Positions 35,860 through 44,303 of a stretch of 64,000 bases of DNA are shown in pieces. The notes under the pieces were generated by a model. It worked only from the letters and a program-made list of their open reading frames with translations. It did not search any database and had not been told where the DNA came from. Each line of letters opens with the position of its first letter. Positions within the stretch are counted from its first letter, which is position 1. Source of the stretch: Luteibacter anthropi (GTDB taxonomy: Bacteria > Pseudomonadota > Gammaproteobacteria > Xanthomonadales > Rhodanobacteraceae). The translations under genes were made by a program, and so were the position numbers. The stretch is taken from the NCBI RefSeq assembly GCF_011759365.1, contig NZ_JAARLZ010000004.1, positions 1 to 64,000 on the forward strand, read 5' to 3'.

Positions 35860-37827
35860 ATGGGGATGACTCAGGGGAAAGTGGGTTTGCTGTGTTTCCT
35901 TGCCGCAATCGTGCCAGTCATGGCCACGGCGGCGCCGGCCGATCCGCCACCGCAGGGGCTGGTGGGGACCAATGACATACCGAAGACCTTCGAGGACGTG
36001 ATCCCCGGCGGGCAGGATTTCGTCAAGCGTGTGGTGATGATCCCCATGCGCGATGGCGTGAAGCTGCAGACGATCATCATGCTGCCCAAGGGGGCGCACG
36101 ATGCGCCCATCCTGCTCACCCGTACGCCATACAACGCCGAGGAGCGCGCGGGCAACGAGAAGGCCTCGACCATGCTTTCCGCGTTGACGCACAGCGATGC
36201 GGTATACGTGAAAGCGGGCTATATCCGTGTTTACCAGGATGTGCGGGGCAAGTACGGCTCCGAGGGCAGGTACGTAATGATGCGGCCCGTGCGCGGGCCG
36301 CTGAACCCGACGAAGGTAGATCACGTCACCGACGCCTGGGACACCATCGACTGGCTGGTGAAACATGTGCCGGAATCGAACGGCAACGTGGGCATGATCG
36401 GCTCGTCGTACGAAGGCTTCACCGTGGCGATGGCCCTGCTCGACCCGCATCCGGCGCTGAAGGCGGCGGTGCCGGAGAGCCCCGTCATCGATGCCTACAT
36501 GGGCGATGACTGGTTCCACTACGGTGCCTTCCGCAACATGATGCTCGGCTACGTACACATGCAGACGGTGCAGCAAGGGCCGGGCGTGGTCACCCCCAGC
36601 GACACCTTCGACAAATACGACGAATACCTGCGCGCAGGCTCCACGGGCGATTACATCCGCAGTCGTGGCCTCGACAAACTGCCCTTCGTCAGTCGCATGA
36701 TGGAACATCCTGCCTATGACGCCTTCTGGCAGGGGCAGGATCTCGCTCGCCTGCTGGCGGCCCATCCCTCGTCGGTGCCCACGCTGTGGGAGCAGGGCCT
36801 CTACGACCAGGAAGACATGTGGGGTGCGAACCATGCGTGGCTTGCATTGAAGGCCGCAGGGCATGCGTCCAACAACTGGCTGGTGCTGGGGCCGTGGTCG
36901 CACAGCCAGGTCAATGGCATCGGTTATACGCTGGGGCCGTTGAAGTGGTCGGGCGATACCGCGCTTGAGTACAACCGCGACATGGTGCTGCCGTTTCTCA
37001 ACCAGTATCTGCGGGGCGGTGCAACGGCGAAGCTGGCGCATGTCTCCGTGTACAACACGGGCGAAAGCCATTGGGATCATTTCCCGGACTGGCCAGTCGC
37101 GTGCGACAAGGGCTGTGCTGTGGGGTTGAAGCCGCTGTACCTGGGCAAGGATCGTAGCCTGTCGTTTACGGCGCCTACGGAAGCGCAGGCTGGTGACAGC
37201 TATGTCAGCGATCCGGCACGACCCGTGCCTTTCCTGCCACGCCCCGTGCTCGATCCGTTTTTCGGCTATGGATCGACGTACGCTGGCTATCTGCCCTGGA
37301 GCAAGTGGCTGGTGACCGACCAGCGCTTCGTCGATGGCCGTACGGATGTGCTGGTGTACGAGACACCGGTACTTAAATCACCGGTACGGGTGCAGGGCAC
37401 TCCCGTGGCGGACATGCATATGATCACGACGGGCACCGATGGCGATGTCATCGTGAAGCTGATCGACGTGTACCCACCGCAGGTGCCTTCCGACCCGACG
37501 ATGGGCGGGTACGAACTGCCTATCGCGCTGGATATCTTCCGCGGGCGGTACAGGGAGAGTTTCGAACACCCTGCGGCGATTCCGGCCAACCAGCCGCAGC
37601 GCTACCGGTTCGAACTGCCCAACGTGAACCATGTGTTCCAGCCGGGACACCGGATCATGGTGCAGGTGCAGTCCACCTTGTTCCCGCTTTACGACCGCAA
37701 TCCACAGATCTTCGTGCCGAACATCTTCAATGCGAAGGCGGAGGATTACCGCCCGGCGACGGTGACTGTGCTGCGTTCGGGAGATCAGGCAAGCGCGATA
37801 GGGTTGCCGGTCGTCGATGGGCCGTAG
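35860..37827 (+). CDS. CocE/NonD hydrolase, alpha-amino-acid ester hydrolase-like (paralogue 1)
   Basis: A 655-residue exported serine hydrolase of the S15/CocE family with a signal peptide of about 25 residues. The alpha/beta domain holds the nucleophile Ser183 in GSSYEG, Asp in GLYDQEDMWG (about 315) and His in LGPWSHSQ (about 347). A C-terminal jelly-roll (about 430-650) contains DVYPPQ and HRIMVQVQS. The sequence is of the type known from Xanthomonas and Acetobacter alpha-amino acid ester hydrolases, which cleave or transfer amino-acyl esters and beta-lactam side chains. A close paralogue lies at 46082. Regulation by the divergent LysR is likely. Confidence 0.88.
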   Translation: MGMTQGKVGLLCFLAAIVPVMATAAPADPPPQGLVGTNDIPKTFEDVIPGGQDFVKRVVMIPMRDGVKLQTIIMLPKGAHDAPILLTRTPYNAEERAGNEKASTMLSALTHSDAVYVKAGYIRVYQDVRGKYGSEGRYVMMRPVRGPLNPTKVDHVTDAWDTIDWLVKHVPESNGNVGMIGSSYEGFTVAMALLDPHPALKAAVPESPVIDAYMGDDWFHYGAFRNMMLGYVHMQTVQQGPGVVTPSDTFDKYDEYLRAGSTGDYIRSRGLDKLPFVSRMMEHPAYDAFWQGQDLARLLAAHPSSVPTLWEQGLYDQEDMWGANHAWLALKAAGHASNNWLVLGPWSHSQVNGIGYTLGPLKWSGDTALEYNRDMVLPFLNQYLRGGATAKLAHVSVYNTGESHWDHFPDWPVACDKGCAVGLKPLYLGKDRSLSFTAPTEAQAGDSYVSDPARPVPFLPRPVLDPFFGYGSTYAGYLPWSKWLVTDQRFVDGRTDVLVYETPVLKSPVRVQGTPVADMHMITTGTDGDVIVKLIDVYPPQVPSDPTMGGYELPIALDIFRGRYRESFEHPAAIPANQPQRYRFELPNVNHVFQPGHRIMVQVQSTLFPLYDRNPQIFVPNIFNAKAEDYRPATVTVLRSGDQASAIGLPVVDGP

Positions 37828-37835
37828 CTTGTACG

Positions 37836-37868
37836 AAAGGGCTTTCCCTGCCGGGAGGGCCCTTTGCG
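37836..37868 (+). terminator. Possible terminator after CocE paralogue 1
   Basis: AAAGGGC and GCCCTTT (7 bp) enclose an inner TCCC-TGCC-GGGA hairpin. There is no T run, so function as a terminator is uncertain. Confidence 0.4.
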
Positions 37869-37900
37869 TGCCTGGGCACGGGCGGTGTCGACTTGATGAA

Positions 37901-37937
37901 GGACTATTAAAGGACTAAATTAAGTCCATATCAGTCC
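37901..37937. promoter_or_regulatory. Nested palindromic operator of the Phd/ParE pair
   Basis: Two GGACT half-sites (37901-37905, 37912-37916) and two AGTCC half-sites (37923-37927, 37933-37937) are arranged almost symmetrically about position 37919, 12 bases before the antitoxin start. This fits cooperative autoregulation by Phd-type antitoxins. Confidence 0.65.
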
Positions 37938-37948
37938 GGGGTCTACCC

Positions 37949-38224
37949 ATGCGCTACTCGTCTCAGGTCAAGCCGATCAGCTACCTCAAAGCCAATGCAG
38001 CCGAGGTTCTGGCCCAGTTGGCGGAGCAGCGCGAACCGCTGGTGATCACCCAGAATGGCGAAGCCAAGGCCGTTATTCAGGACGTGGCTTCTTTCGAGGA
38101 AACGCAGGAGGTCCTGGCCCTGCTGAAGGTCCTCGCTCTGGGTAACCAGGAAGTGGTCGCCGGCAAGGTCAAGCCAGTGGCAGATGTGGTGGCACGTCTG
38201 CGTGCGAAGCGTGTCGCGGACTGA
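37949..38224 (+). CDS. Antitoxin, Phd/YefM family
   Basis: A 91-residue antitoxin. The N-terminal Phd/YefM DNA-binding domain (about 1-60) contains ISYLKANAAEVLAQL and PLVITQNGEAKAVIQD, the typical dimer and beta-strand signature. The C-terminal helix wraps the toxin. Its stop overlaps the ParE start by one base (TGATG), the usual coupling. It should repress its own promoter through the palindromes at 37901-37937 and neutralise the downstream toxin. Confidence 0.9.
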   Translation: MRYSSQVKPISYLKANAAEVLAQLAEQREPLVITQNGEAKAVIQDVASFEETQEVLALLKVLALGNQEVVAGKVKPVADVVARLRAKRVAD

Positions 38225-38565
38225 TGCCGGCTCGACGAGGCTCTTACGACGTCCTGCTGAGCCAGGGTGCGGAACAGGACCTGGAATCGATTCACGACTA
38301 CATCGCGGAATTCGACTGTGTAGCAAATGCCAACTACGTCCTGGATCAGTTGATGACGGCGGTAGAGCAACTCGCCCGGTTTCCAGAGGGTGGTAGCCAT
38401 CCCAAAGAACTCCTGGCACTCGGTATCAAGGAATATCGCCAGACCACCTTCAAGCCGTACCGGGTGATCTATCGCGTCCACGAAAACCGGGTCGTTATCT
38501 ATCTGATCGTGGATGGTCGCCGAGACATGACATCGTTGATGACCCGGCGCCTGTTAGGCGGCTGA
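38224..38565 (+). CDS. Toxin, RelE/ParE family
   Basis: A 113-residue toxin. The ParE/RelE fold is evident from VLLSQGAEQDLESIHDYI, the turn FPEGGSHPKEL, and the terminal strands PYRVIYRVHENRVVIYLIVDGRRD. ParE members poison DNA gyrase, while RelE members cut mRNA. The sequence and the helical N-terminus with DLESIHDYI favour ParE, but the target cannot be read from sequence alone. It is encoded directly after the Phd-type antitoxin. Confidence 0.88.
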   Translation: MPARRGSYDVLLSQGAEQDLESIHDYIAEFDCVANANYVLDQLMTAVEQLARFPEGGSHPKELLALGIKEYRQTTFKPYRVIYRVHENRVVIYLIVDGRRDMTSLMTRRLLGG

Positions 38566-38590
38566 GCGAACCGGGAAGCGTGTGAACGGG

Positions 38591-39454
38591 TTATCTCGCA
38601 AAGCGCCGCGCACCAGCCACGCAGACGACAGCGCCAAGCGTAACCACAAGCATCGCCCAGCTTACGGTTTCGTGCAGCAGCAGTGCCGCGAGGCCGAGGC
38701 CGAGGAACGGTTGCAGCAATTGCAACTGGCCTACCGCCGCGATGCCGCCTTGCGCGAGGCCGCGATACCAGAAGATGAAGCCGATCAGCATGCTGAAGAC
38801 GGAGATGTAGGCCAGGCCGATCCATGCCGATGAGGACACGCTGCCGGGGGAGGCGGGCAGGGTGAGGACGAACATCGGCAGCATCACGGGCAGGGCCAAC
38901 ACCAGCGCCCAGCTGATCACCTGCCAGCCGCCGAGCTTGCGCGACAGGCTGCCGCCTTCGGCATAGCCCATGCCACAGACGACCACGGCCAGCAGCATCA
39001 GCAGGTCGCCCTGAAGCGACGAGGCCACACCATCGCGCAGGGCGTAGCCCACCACGCAGGCAGCACCGGCAATGGAAAACAGCCAGAACGCCGGACGCGG
39101 GCGCTCGCCGCCACGCAGCGCGCCGAACAAGGCCGTGCACAGCGGCAACAGGCCCAGGAACACCAGCGAATGGGCGGCCGAGATGTGTTGCAGCGCCAGC
39201 GAGGTCAGCAGGGGAAAGCCCAGCACGACGCCCACGCTCACGATGGCCAGTGAAGAGAGATCGCGGCGGCCCGGGCGGCGCTCGCGCAAGCCCACCAGCA
39301 GGCAAAGCGCCAGCAGGGCGGCAATCGTGGCGCGGCCCGCGGTGACGAAATACGGGTCGAGCTCGACCACGGCGGCGCGGGTGGCGGGCATCGAGCCGGC
39401 GAAGATGGCCACGCCCATCATGCCGTTGAGCCATCCGCTAGTGGACTTTTCCAT
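38591..39454 (-). CDS. EamA/DMT-family transporter
   Basis: A 287-residue inner-membrane protein with ten predicted helices in two EamA repeats (about 10-135 and 150-280). Features such as GMMGVAIFAGSMPATRAAV and SVFSMLIGFIFWYRGLAQGG are typical of drug/metabolite exporters. The start at 39454 has AGGAG 7 bases upstream. It is divergent from a MocR regulator, with a palindrome 14 bases upstream of its start codon, so repression or activation by that MocR is likely. The substrate may be an amino compound or vitamin B6-related metabolite. Confidence 0.85.
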   Translation of the reverse strand: MEKSTSGWLNGMMGVAIFAGSMPATRAAVVELDPYFVTAGRATIAALLALCLLVGLRERRPGRRDLSSLAIVSVGVVLGFPLLTSLALQHISAAHSLVFLGLLPLCTALFGALRGGERPRPAFWLFSIAGAACVVGYALRDGVASSLQGDLLMLLAVVVCGMGYAEGGSLSRKLGGWQVISWALVLALPVMLPMFVLTLPASPGSVSSSAWIGLAYISVFSMLIGFIFWYRGLAQGGIAAVGQLQLLQPFLGLGLAALLLHETVSWAMLVVTLGAVVCVAGARRFAR

Positions 39455-39467
39455 GACCTGCTCCTTT

Positions 39468-39490
39468 GAGTGGTGTCCAGTGGACCACTC
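39468..39490. promoter_or_regulatory. Candidate MocR operator between eamA-like and mocR genes
   Basis: GAGTGGT-GTCCAGTGG-ACCACTC: perfect 7-bp inverted arms around a 9-base centre. It abuts the Shine-Dalgarno of the EamA gene and lies about 85 bases before the MocR start, so one site could control both. Confidence 0.6.
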
Positions 39491-39574
39491 GCAGCGGCGC
39501 TTCCCAAGGCACGGTTGAGTACAATTGGAGGAAACTGTTTGGTATCAATGGCAGTACAGTTTCGGAGAAGTGTC

Positions 39575-40969
39575 ATGAGGCGTGGAGATACCCGGATCGA
39601 GGCAGTGGTGACGGCAGTGCGTGCGGGCATTGCTTCGCGCATCTATGGGCCCGGCACGCGGCTGCCCTCGGTGAGGGCGCAGGCCAAGGCCATGGAGCTG
39701 TCCGTGTCCACGGTGGTCGAGGCTTACGAGCGGCTGGCCAGCGAAGGTGTGATCGCGTCGCGGCCTGGTTCGGGGTTCTATGTCACTGGTGCGGCCGCGC
39801 CGTTGTCGCTGGCGGATATCGGGCCGCGGCTCGATCGCGAGATCGATCCGCTGTGGATGTCGCGGCAGGCGCTGGAGACCGGTGCGGATGTACTGAAACC
39901 CGGCTGCGGCTGGCTGCCGTCCTCTTGGATGTACGAAGAGGGCATGCGTCGTGCCCTGCGCGCGGCCGCGCGTGCCGATACGCCGATGCTTACCGATTAC
40001 GCATCGCCGCTGGGGCCGGCCGAGCTGCGCCAGTTGCTGTCCAGGCGTATCGCGGCCACTGGCGTCGATGCCTCGCCCGAGCAACTGATGCTCACCGAGT
40101 CGGGTACGCATTCCATCGACCTGGTATGCCGGTTCCTGCTGGAACCGGGCGATACCGTGGTGGTGGACGATCCGTGCTACTTCAATTTCCATGCGCTGCT
40201 GAAGGCGCATCGGGTGAATGTCATCGGCGTGCCGTATACGGCGACAGGTCCGGACATCGACGTATTCGAAGCGGTGTTGCAGGAGCACTCGCCGCGCGTC
40301 TACATCACCAATTCAGGGCTGCATAACCCCACGGGCGCCGTGCTCTCCCCTGTCACGGCGCATCGCGTGCTGAAGCTGGCCGAGCGCGCGGACATGGTGA
40401 TCGTCGAGGACGATATCTTCGCGGATTTCGAGACCACGCATGCGCCACGGCTGGCGGCCTTCGATGGGTTGTCGCGGGTGATCCTGATCGGCAGTTTCTC
40501 CAAGACGATTTCGGCGTCGCTACGCTGTGGCTGCATTGCGGCCCGGGCCGACTGGATCGACAGCCTGATCGACCTGAAGCTCGCGACTACGTTTGGTGGT
40601 GGTCGTCTGGCCTCCGACATCCTGTTGATGGCGCTTACCGACAGCGGTTATCGCAAGCACATGGAGTCGATCCGCCACCGCCTTGCCGAAGCGCGTGAGC
40701 GCACCATTGCCCGGCTGCGTCCGCTCGATATCGAGCCGTGGCTGGTGCCGCAGGCGGGCATGTTCCTGTGGTGTCGCCTGCCGGAAGGGCGCGATGCGGG
40801 TGATCTTGCACGCGCGTGTCTTCGCGAAGGCGTGGTGCTGGCGCCGGGCAACGCATTCAGTCAGTCGCTGAGCGCGGGTAATTTCCTTCGTTTCAACGTG
40901 GCGCAGTCGTCGGAGAAGAAGATCTTCGATACCCTGAGCCGCGCCCTGTCAAAGCGAAAACCCCTGTAG
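39575..40969 (+). CDS. MocR-type regulator: GntR winged helix fused to aminotransferase domain
   Basis: A 464-residue MocR/PdxR-class protein. A GntR-type winged helix (about 5-70; GTRLPSVRAQAKAM, STVVEAYERLASEG) is joined to a fold-type I PLP domain (about 100-460). That domain contains SGLHNPTG, IVEDDIFADF and the PLP lysine in GSFSKTISASLRCG (about 320). Such proteins sense PLP or amino compounds and often regulate a divergent gene, here the EamA transporter. Start chosen at 39575 (GGAG 8 bases upstream); ATG 39548 is possible. The TAG stop lies inside a class 1 REP. Confidence 0.88.
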   Translation: MRRGDTRIEAVVTAVRAGIASRIYGPGTRLPSVRAQAKAMELSVSTVVEAYERLASEGVIASRPGSGFYVTGAAAPLSLADIGPRLDREIDPLWMSRQALETGADVLKPGCGWLPSSWMYEEGMRRALRAAARADTPMLTDYASPLGPAELRQLLSRRIAATGVDASPEQLMLTESGTHSIDLVCRFLLEPGDTVVVDDPCYFNFHALLKAHRVNVIGVPYTATGPDIDVFEAVLQEHSPRVYITNSGLHNPTGAVLSPVTAHRVLKLAERADMVIVEDDIFADFETTHAPRLAAFDGLSRVILIGSFSKTISASLRCGCIAARADWIDSLIDLKLATTFGGGRLASDILLMALTDSGYRKHMESIRHRLAEARERTIARLRPLDIEPWLVPQAGMFLWCRLPEGRDAGDLARACLREGVVLAPGNAFSQSLSAGNFLRFNVAQSSEKKIFDTLSRALSKRKPL

Positions 40970-41050
40970 GAGCGCGCCTTGCGCGCGACCGGTCGAGGCG
41001 AGAATGTTGGTCATCGTGATAACCGGTCGCGCGCAAGGCGCGCTCCTACA
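40965..41050. repeat. Class 1 REP pair (86 bp) forming two stop codons
   Basis: Inverted REPs at 40965-40993 and 41022-41050 with a 28-base spacer. GTAG of the left copy supplies the TAG stop of the MocR gene (40967-40969). GTAG of the right copy supplies the TAG stop of the convergent LysR gene (41046-41048). Confidence 0.92.
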
Positions 41051-41951
41051 GGGAAGGGGTGGCTCTTACGAAGTCGACGAAGGCGCGCAAAGGTGAAGGC
41101 AGGTGCTTGCGGCCGGGGTAGTAGAGAAACGGCCCGCTGAAAACCTGGCACCAGTCCATGAGCACGGGCACCAGCGCGCCGCTGTCCAGGTAAGGCTTCA
41201 GCCAGTCCTCGAACAGTCGGATGATGCCCAGTCCCTCGACGGCGGCATGCACCGCGAGGTCGAACGCGGCACCCTGGCGAACGACCAGCGGCCCCTTCGG
41301 ATCGACACGCAGGATTTCCCCGTCGCGTTCGAACTCCCATGGCGGCATCGCGCCACCAGAGAACTGCCCGCGCAGGCAGGCATGGTGCAGCAGGTCGCCT
41401 GGGTGCCTGGGCGTACCGTGCACCGCCAGATACGAAGGTGCGGCGGCCGCCATCAGACATTGCGTGCGCGGACCGATCGGCAGGGCGATCATGTCCTGCT
41501 CCAGCCGTTCGTCATAGCGGATGCCTGCGTCGCATCCGGCGGCCATTAGGTCGACGAAGCTGTCTTCCACGACCACCTCGACGCGGATATCGGGATACAT
41601 CCGCAGGAAGGGCACGAGGATCGGGCCCAGTACCGTGCGTGACACGTTGGCGGGAACATTGAGCTTCAGGGTTCCCGCCGGTCGGTCGCGATAGAGGTTC
41701 ACGACGTCGAGGGCGGCTTCTACTTCACTGAGTGCCGGCGTCAGCCGCTCGACCAGGCGTGCTCCGACTTCGGTGGGCGCCACGCTGCGTGTCGTGCGGT
41801 TGAGCAGCCGCACGCCCAGCCGGGTTTCGAGCCGGCGTACCGCCTCACTGAGCCTGGAGGCGGAGGTGTCGGTAGAGCGCGCGGCCTCGCGGAAGCCACC
41901 GGCGCGCACCACGGCGAGGAAGGCGAGCAGGTCTTGCGGATCGGCGTTCAT
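41046..41951 (-). CDS. LysR-family transcriptional regulator
   Basis: A 301-residue LysR protein. The winged HTH is at residues 5-62 (LLAFLAVVRAGGFREAARS, SASRLSEAVRRLETRLG). The effector domain spans about 90-295. It belongs to the CrgA-like subgroup that starts with DLLAFLAVV. It is divergent from the aldo-keto reductase gene with 98 bp between starts, so it probably regulates that gene. Its C-terminus ends TPSL, with the stop codon inside the REP pair. Confidence 0.88.
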   Translation of the reverse strand: MNADPQDLLAFLAVVRAGGFREAARSTDTSASRLSEAVRRLETRLGVRLLNRTTRSVAPTEVGARLVERLTPALSEVEAALDVVNLYRDRPAGTLKLNVPANVSRTVLGPILVPFLRMYPDIRVEVVVEDSFVDLMAAGCDAGIRYDERLEQDMIALPIGPRTQCLMAAAAPSYLAVHGTPRHPGDLLHHACLRGQFSGGAMPPWEFERDGEILRVDPKGPLVVRQGAAFDLAVHAAVEGLGIIRLFEDWLKPYLDSGALVPVLMDWCQVFSGPFLYYPGRKHLPSPLRAFVDFVRATPSL

Positions 41952-42049
41952 TGTTCGGGATTCCGTACAGCCCGTGCCGATTCGACCGGATTATCAGGGG
42001 AGTGGTCAATACCTATCTTTCGCTCCGTCCACTCATACCGGAGCGCGTC

Positions 42050-42913
42050 ATGACCGATCTCAACAAAACAAGTACCTGGTCGCTGGGCGACCGTCAGGTG
42101 AAGCGCATGGGCTATGGCGCCATGCAGTTGGCGGGTCCAGGAGTGTTCGGGCCGCCGAAGGATCACGCGGGTGCCCTGGCGGTGCTGCGCGAGGCCGTTG
42201 CCGCCGGCGTCGACCATATCGATACCAGCGATTTCTATGGCCCGCATGTCACCAACCGCCTCATTCGCGAAGCCCTGGGTCCTTATCCGGACAACCTCAC
42301 CATCGTCACCAAGCTTGGTGCCATACGCGGTGACGATGCCTCGTGGCTCCCGGCGCAGGAACCAGCGCAGCTGGAACAGGGCGTCCACGACAACCTGCGC
42401 AACCTCGGTGTCGATGTGCTTGACGTGGTGAACCTGCGCATCATGGGCGATATCCACAAGCCCAGCGAAGGCTCCATCGAAAAGCAGTTCACGGCGCTGG
42501 CCGAGTTGCAGCGCAAGGGACTCATCCGGCATCTGGGCGTAAGCAATGCCACGCTGGCGCAGGTGCAGGAAGCGCGCTCCATCGCGCCAGTGGTCTGCGT
42601 GCAGAACCAGTACAACCTCGTGGAGCGGGATGATGAGTCGTTGATCGATACCTTGCACGAGCTGGGTATCGCCTACGTGCCGTACTTCCCGCTGGGTGGG
42701 TTCTCGCCGTTGCAGTCCGAAACGTTGTCGAACGTGGCGAAGCGCCTGGAAGCGACGCCGATGCAGGTGGCGTTGGCGTGGCTGCTGCACCGCTCGCCCA
42801 ACCTGCTGCTGATTCCGGGTACATCGTCGGTGGCGCACCTGCGGGAGAACCTGGCGGCAGTGGATATGGTGTTGCCCGACGATGTGCTGGGTGAACTGAA
42901 CTCGATGGCCTGA
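42050..42913 (+). CDS. pdxI: Aldo/keto reductase, PdxI (YdbC)-like pyridoxal reductase
   Basis: A 287-residue aldo/keto reductase very similar to E. coli YdbC/PdxI, an NADPH-dependent pyridoxal reductase of the PLP salvage pathway. Shared segments include GYGAMQLAGPGVFGPP, HIDTSDFYGPHVTN, HDNLRNLG, DVLDVVNLR and LLIPGTSSVAHLREN. Catalytic Asp/Tyr (DTSDFYG) and Lys (IVTKLG) are present; the usual AKR histidine position reads NLR, as in YdbC. The ATG at 42050 with GGAG upstream gives the family length. A divergent LysR gene is the likely regulator. Confidence 0.88.
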   Translation: MTDLNKTSTWSLGDRQVKRMGYGAMQLAGPGVFGPPKDHAGALAVLREAVAAGVDHIDTSDFYGPHVTNRLIREALGPYPDNLTIVTKLGAIRGDDASWLPAQEPAQLEQGVHDNLRNLGVDVLDVVNLRIMGDIHKPSEGSIEKQFTALAELQRKGLIRHLGVSNATLAQVQEARSIAPVVCVQNQYNLVERDDESLIDTLHELGIAYVPYFPLGGFSPLQSETLSNVAKRLEATPMQVALAWLLHRSPNLLLIPGTSSVAHLRENLAAVDMVLPDDVLGELNSMA

Positions 42914-42920
42914 CCCTCCC

Positions 42921-43005
42921 TGTAGGAGCGCGCCTCGCGCGCGACCGGTTGAGGCGAGATGCCTGTCATCGCGAGAACCGGTCGCGCGCGAGGCGCGCTC
43001 CTACA
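42921..43005. repeat. Class 1 REP pair (85 bp) forming a stop codon
   Basis: Inverted REPs at 42921-42949 and 42977-43005 between convergent pdxI and aminotransferase genes. GTAG of the right copy provides the TAG stop of the aminotransferase (43001-43003). The spacer GAGGCGAGAT..ATCG resembles that of the pair at 40965. Confidence 0.92.
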
Positions 43006-44128
43006 GGTGTAGATAGGTGTCGAGGGCGGCCAGGGCTTCGGCGCAGTCCGCGCGGCCGTAGCCGATACGGAAGCGGTCGGTGGGAGTTGGCAGCAGGGCG
43101 GAGGCATAGTGGGTTGCCGGCAACAGCAGGACGCCGGAGGTCTCCACCAGCTTCGCCGCGAACGCATCCACCCCTTCGCTACCCAGATAGCGCGGGTACG
43201 CGATGCAGCCGCCATCGGGGCGATACCACTCGAAGCGATCCGCCCAGCGGGCGAAGAACCTGTCCAGGTGGACGAGATTGGCATCGAGCAACGTGCGGAT
43301 GCGCGACAGGATCGTCTCCCGCGCCTTGAGGGCAATCAGCGCCAGCTGCTCCGAGGGCCCGGCATTGCAGATCGAAAGATAATGCTTGTAACGCTCCATG
43401 CGTTGCAGCAGGTCACAGTCACGGCACGCGATCCAGCCGATACGCAGCCCCGGCAGCCCATAGGCTTTCGACATCACCCCCAGCGACAGCCCGCGTTCGT
43501 AGACATCCACCGCCGCGGGCAGGTGGATCGTGCCCGTGGGCCCCAGCGGTCGGTAGACCTCGTCGCTGAAAAGCCACAGGCCATGCTTGCGACACAGCTC
43601 GACCAGTGCATCGAAACGCTCCCGTTCGAGGATCTTGCCCGTGGGATTGTGCGGAAAGTTGATCGACACCAGCCGTGTGTTGGGCCGGATAGCCGCAGCG
43701 ACACGGTCGATATCGAGCGACCAGTGGTCGTCGGGATCGAGCGCTACGCCGGTCACTTCGCAGATCGCGAGCGGCACCGTTTCCGCCGATTGGTAGTTGG
43801 GGGTGACCACGATGGCATGGTCACCCGGTTCCAGCAGGACGCGCATGGCGATGTAGATGCCTTCTTCCGCGCCCGCGAAGCAGAGGATGTCCCCGGGGAG
43901 GCGGTCAGCGTAGAGACTAGCGATCTCCTCGCGCAGGGCGGGGGCGCCATAGGTCTGCGTGTAGCCCAGATGCAGCCGTTCGAAAGCCTCCCGGTCATCC
44001 GGAGTCGCCAGGTCAAGCAGTTCCGCCAGGCTCATGGACTGCGCATCCGAGGCCGTGAGGTGGTAGCGCGCGGCGAATTCCCAGCGCGAAAAATAGGTTT
44101 CGAGGCTGAAGTCGGGGAGTGTCGTCAT
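43001..44128 (-). CDS. PLP-dependent aminotransferase, class I/II
   Basis: A 375-residue fold-type I aminotransferase. NFPHNPTGKIL (about 162) is the PLP/substrate asparagine region, LFSDEVYRPLG (about 190) carries the aspartate that contacts the pyridine nitrogen, and the PLP lysine is in SKAYGLPGLRIGW (about 224). C-terminal FRIGYGR includes the substrate-carboxylate arginine. It resembles the aminotransferase group that includes capreomycidine-synthase-like enzymes; the amino acid substrate is unknown. It is divergent from rhtA, suggesting linked amino-acid metabolism and export. Its stop codon lies in a REP. Confidence 0.85.
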   Translation of the reverse strand: MTTLPDFSLETYFSRWEFAARYHLTASDAQSMSLAELLDLATPDDREAFERLHLGYTQTYGAPALREEIASLYADRLPGDILCFAGAEEGIYIAMRVLLEPGDHAIVVTPNYQSAETVPLAICEVTGVALDPDDHWSLDIDRVAAAIRPNTRLVSINFPHNPTGKILERERFDALVELCRKHGLWLFSDEVYRPLGPTGTIHLPAAVDVYERGLSLGVMSKAYGLPGLRIGWIACRDCDLLQRMERYKHYLSICNAGPSEQLALIALKARETILSRIRTLLDANLVHLDRFFARWADRFEWYRPDGGCIAYPRYLGSEGVDAFAAKLVETSGVLLLPATHYASALLPTPTDRFRIGYGRADCAEALAALDTYLHL

Positions 44129-44303
44129 GGGGAGGTACCGAAGTCGTCTATGGAGACTATATGTCTTATGAAGATCATTAGTCTATATTGTCAGCAGGCT
44201 TGACCGGAATGCTTGCGCATTGAGGTACCGAGGCTTCATCTTCGCGGTTCCCGGCCGGCGCTTCCCCGCGACCGCGCCTATCGAGGCAGGTCCCCACAGG
44301 TTC

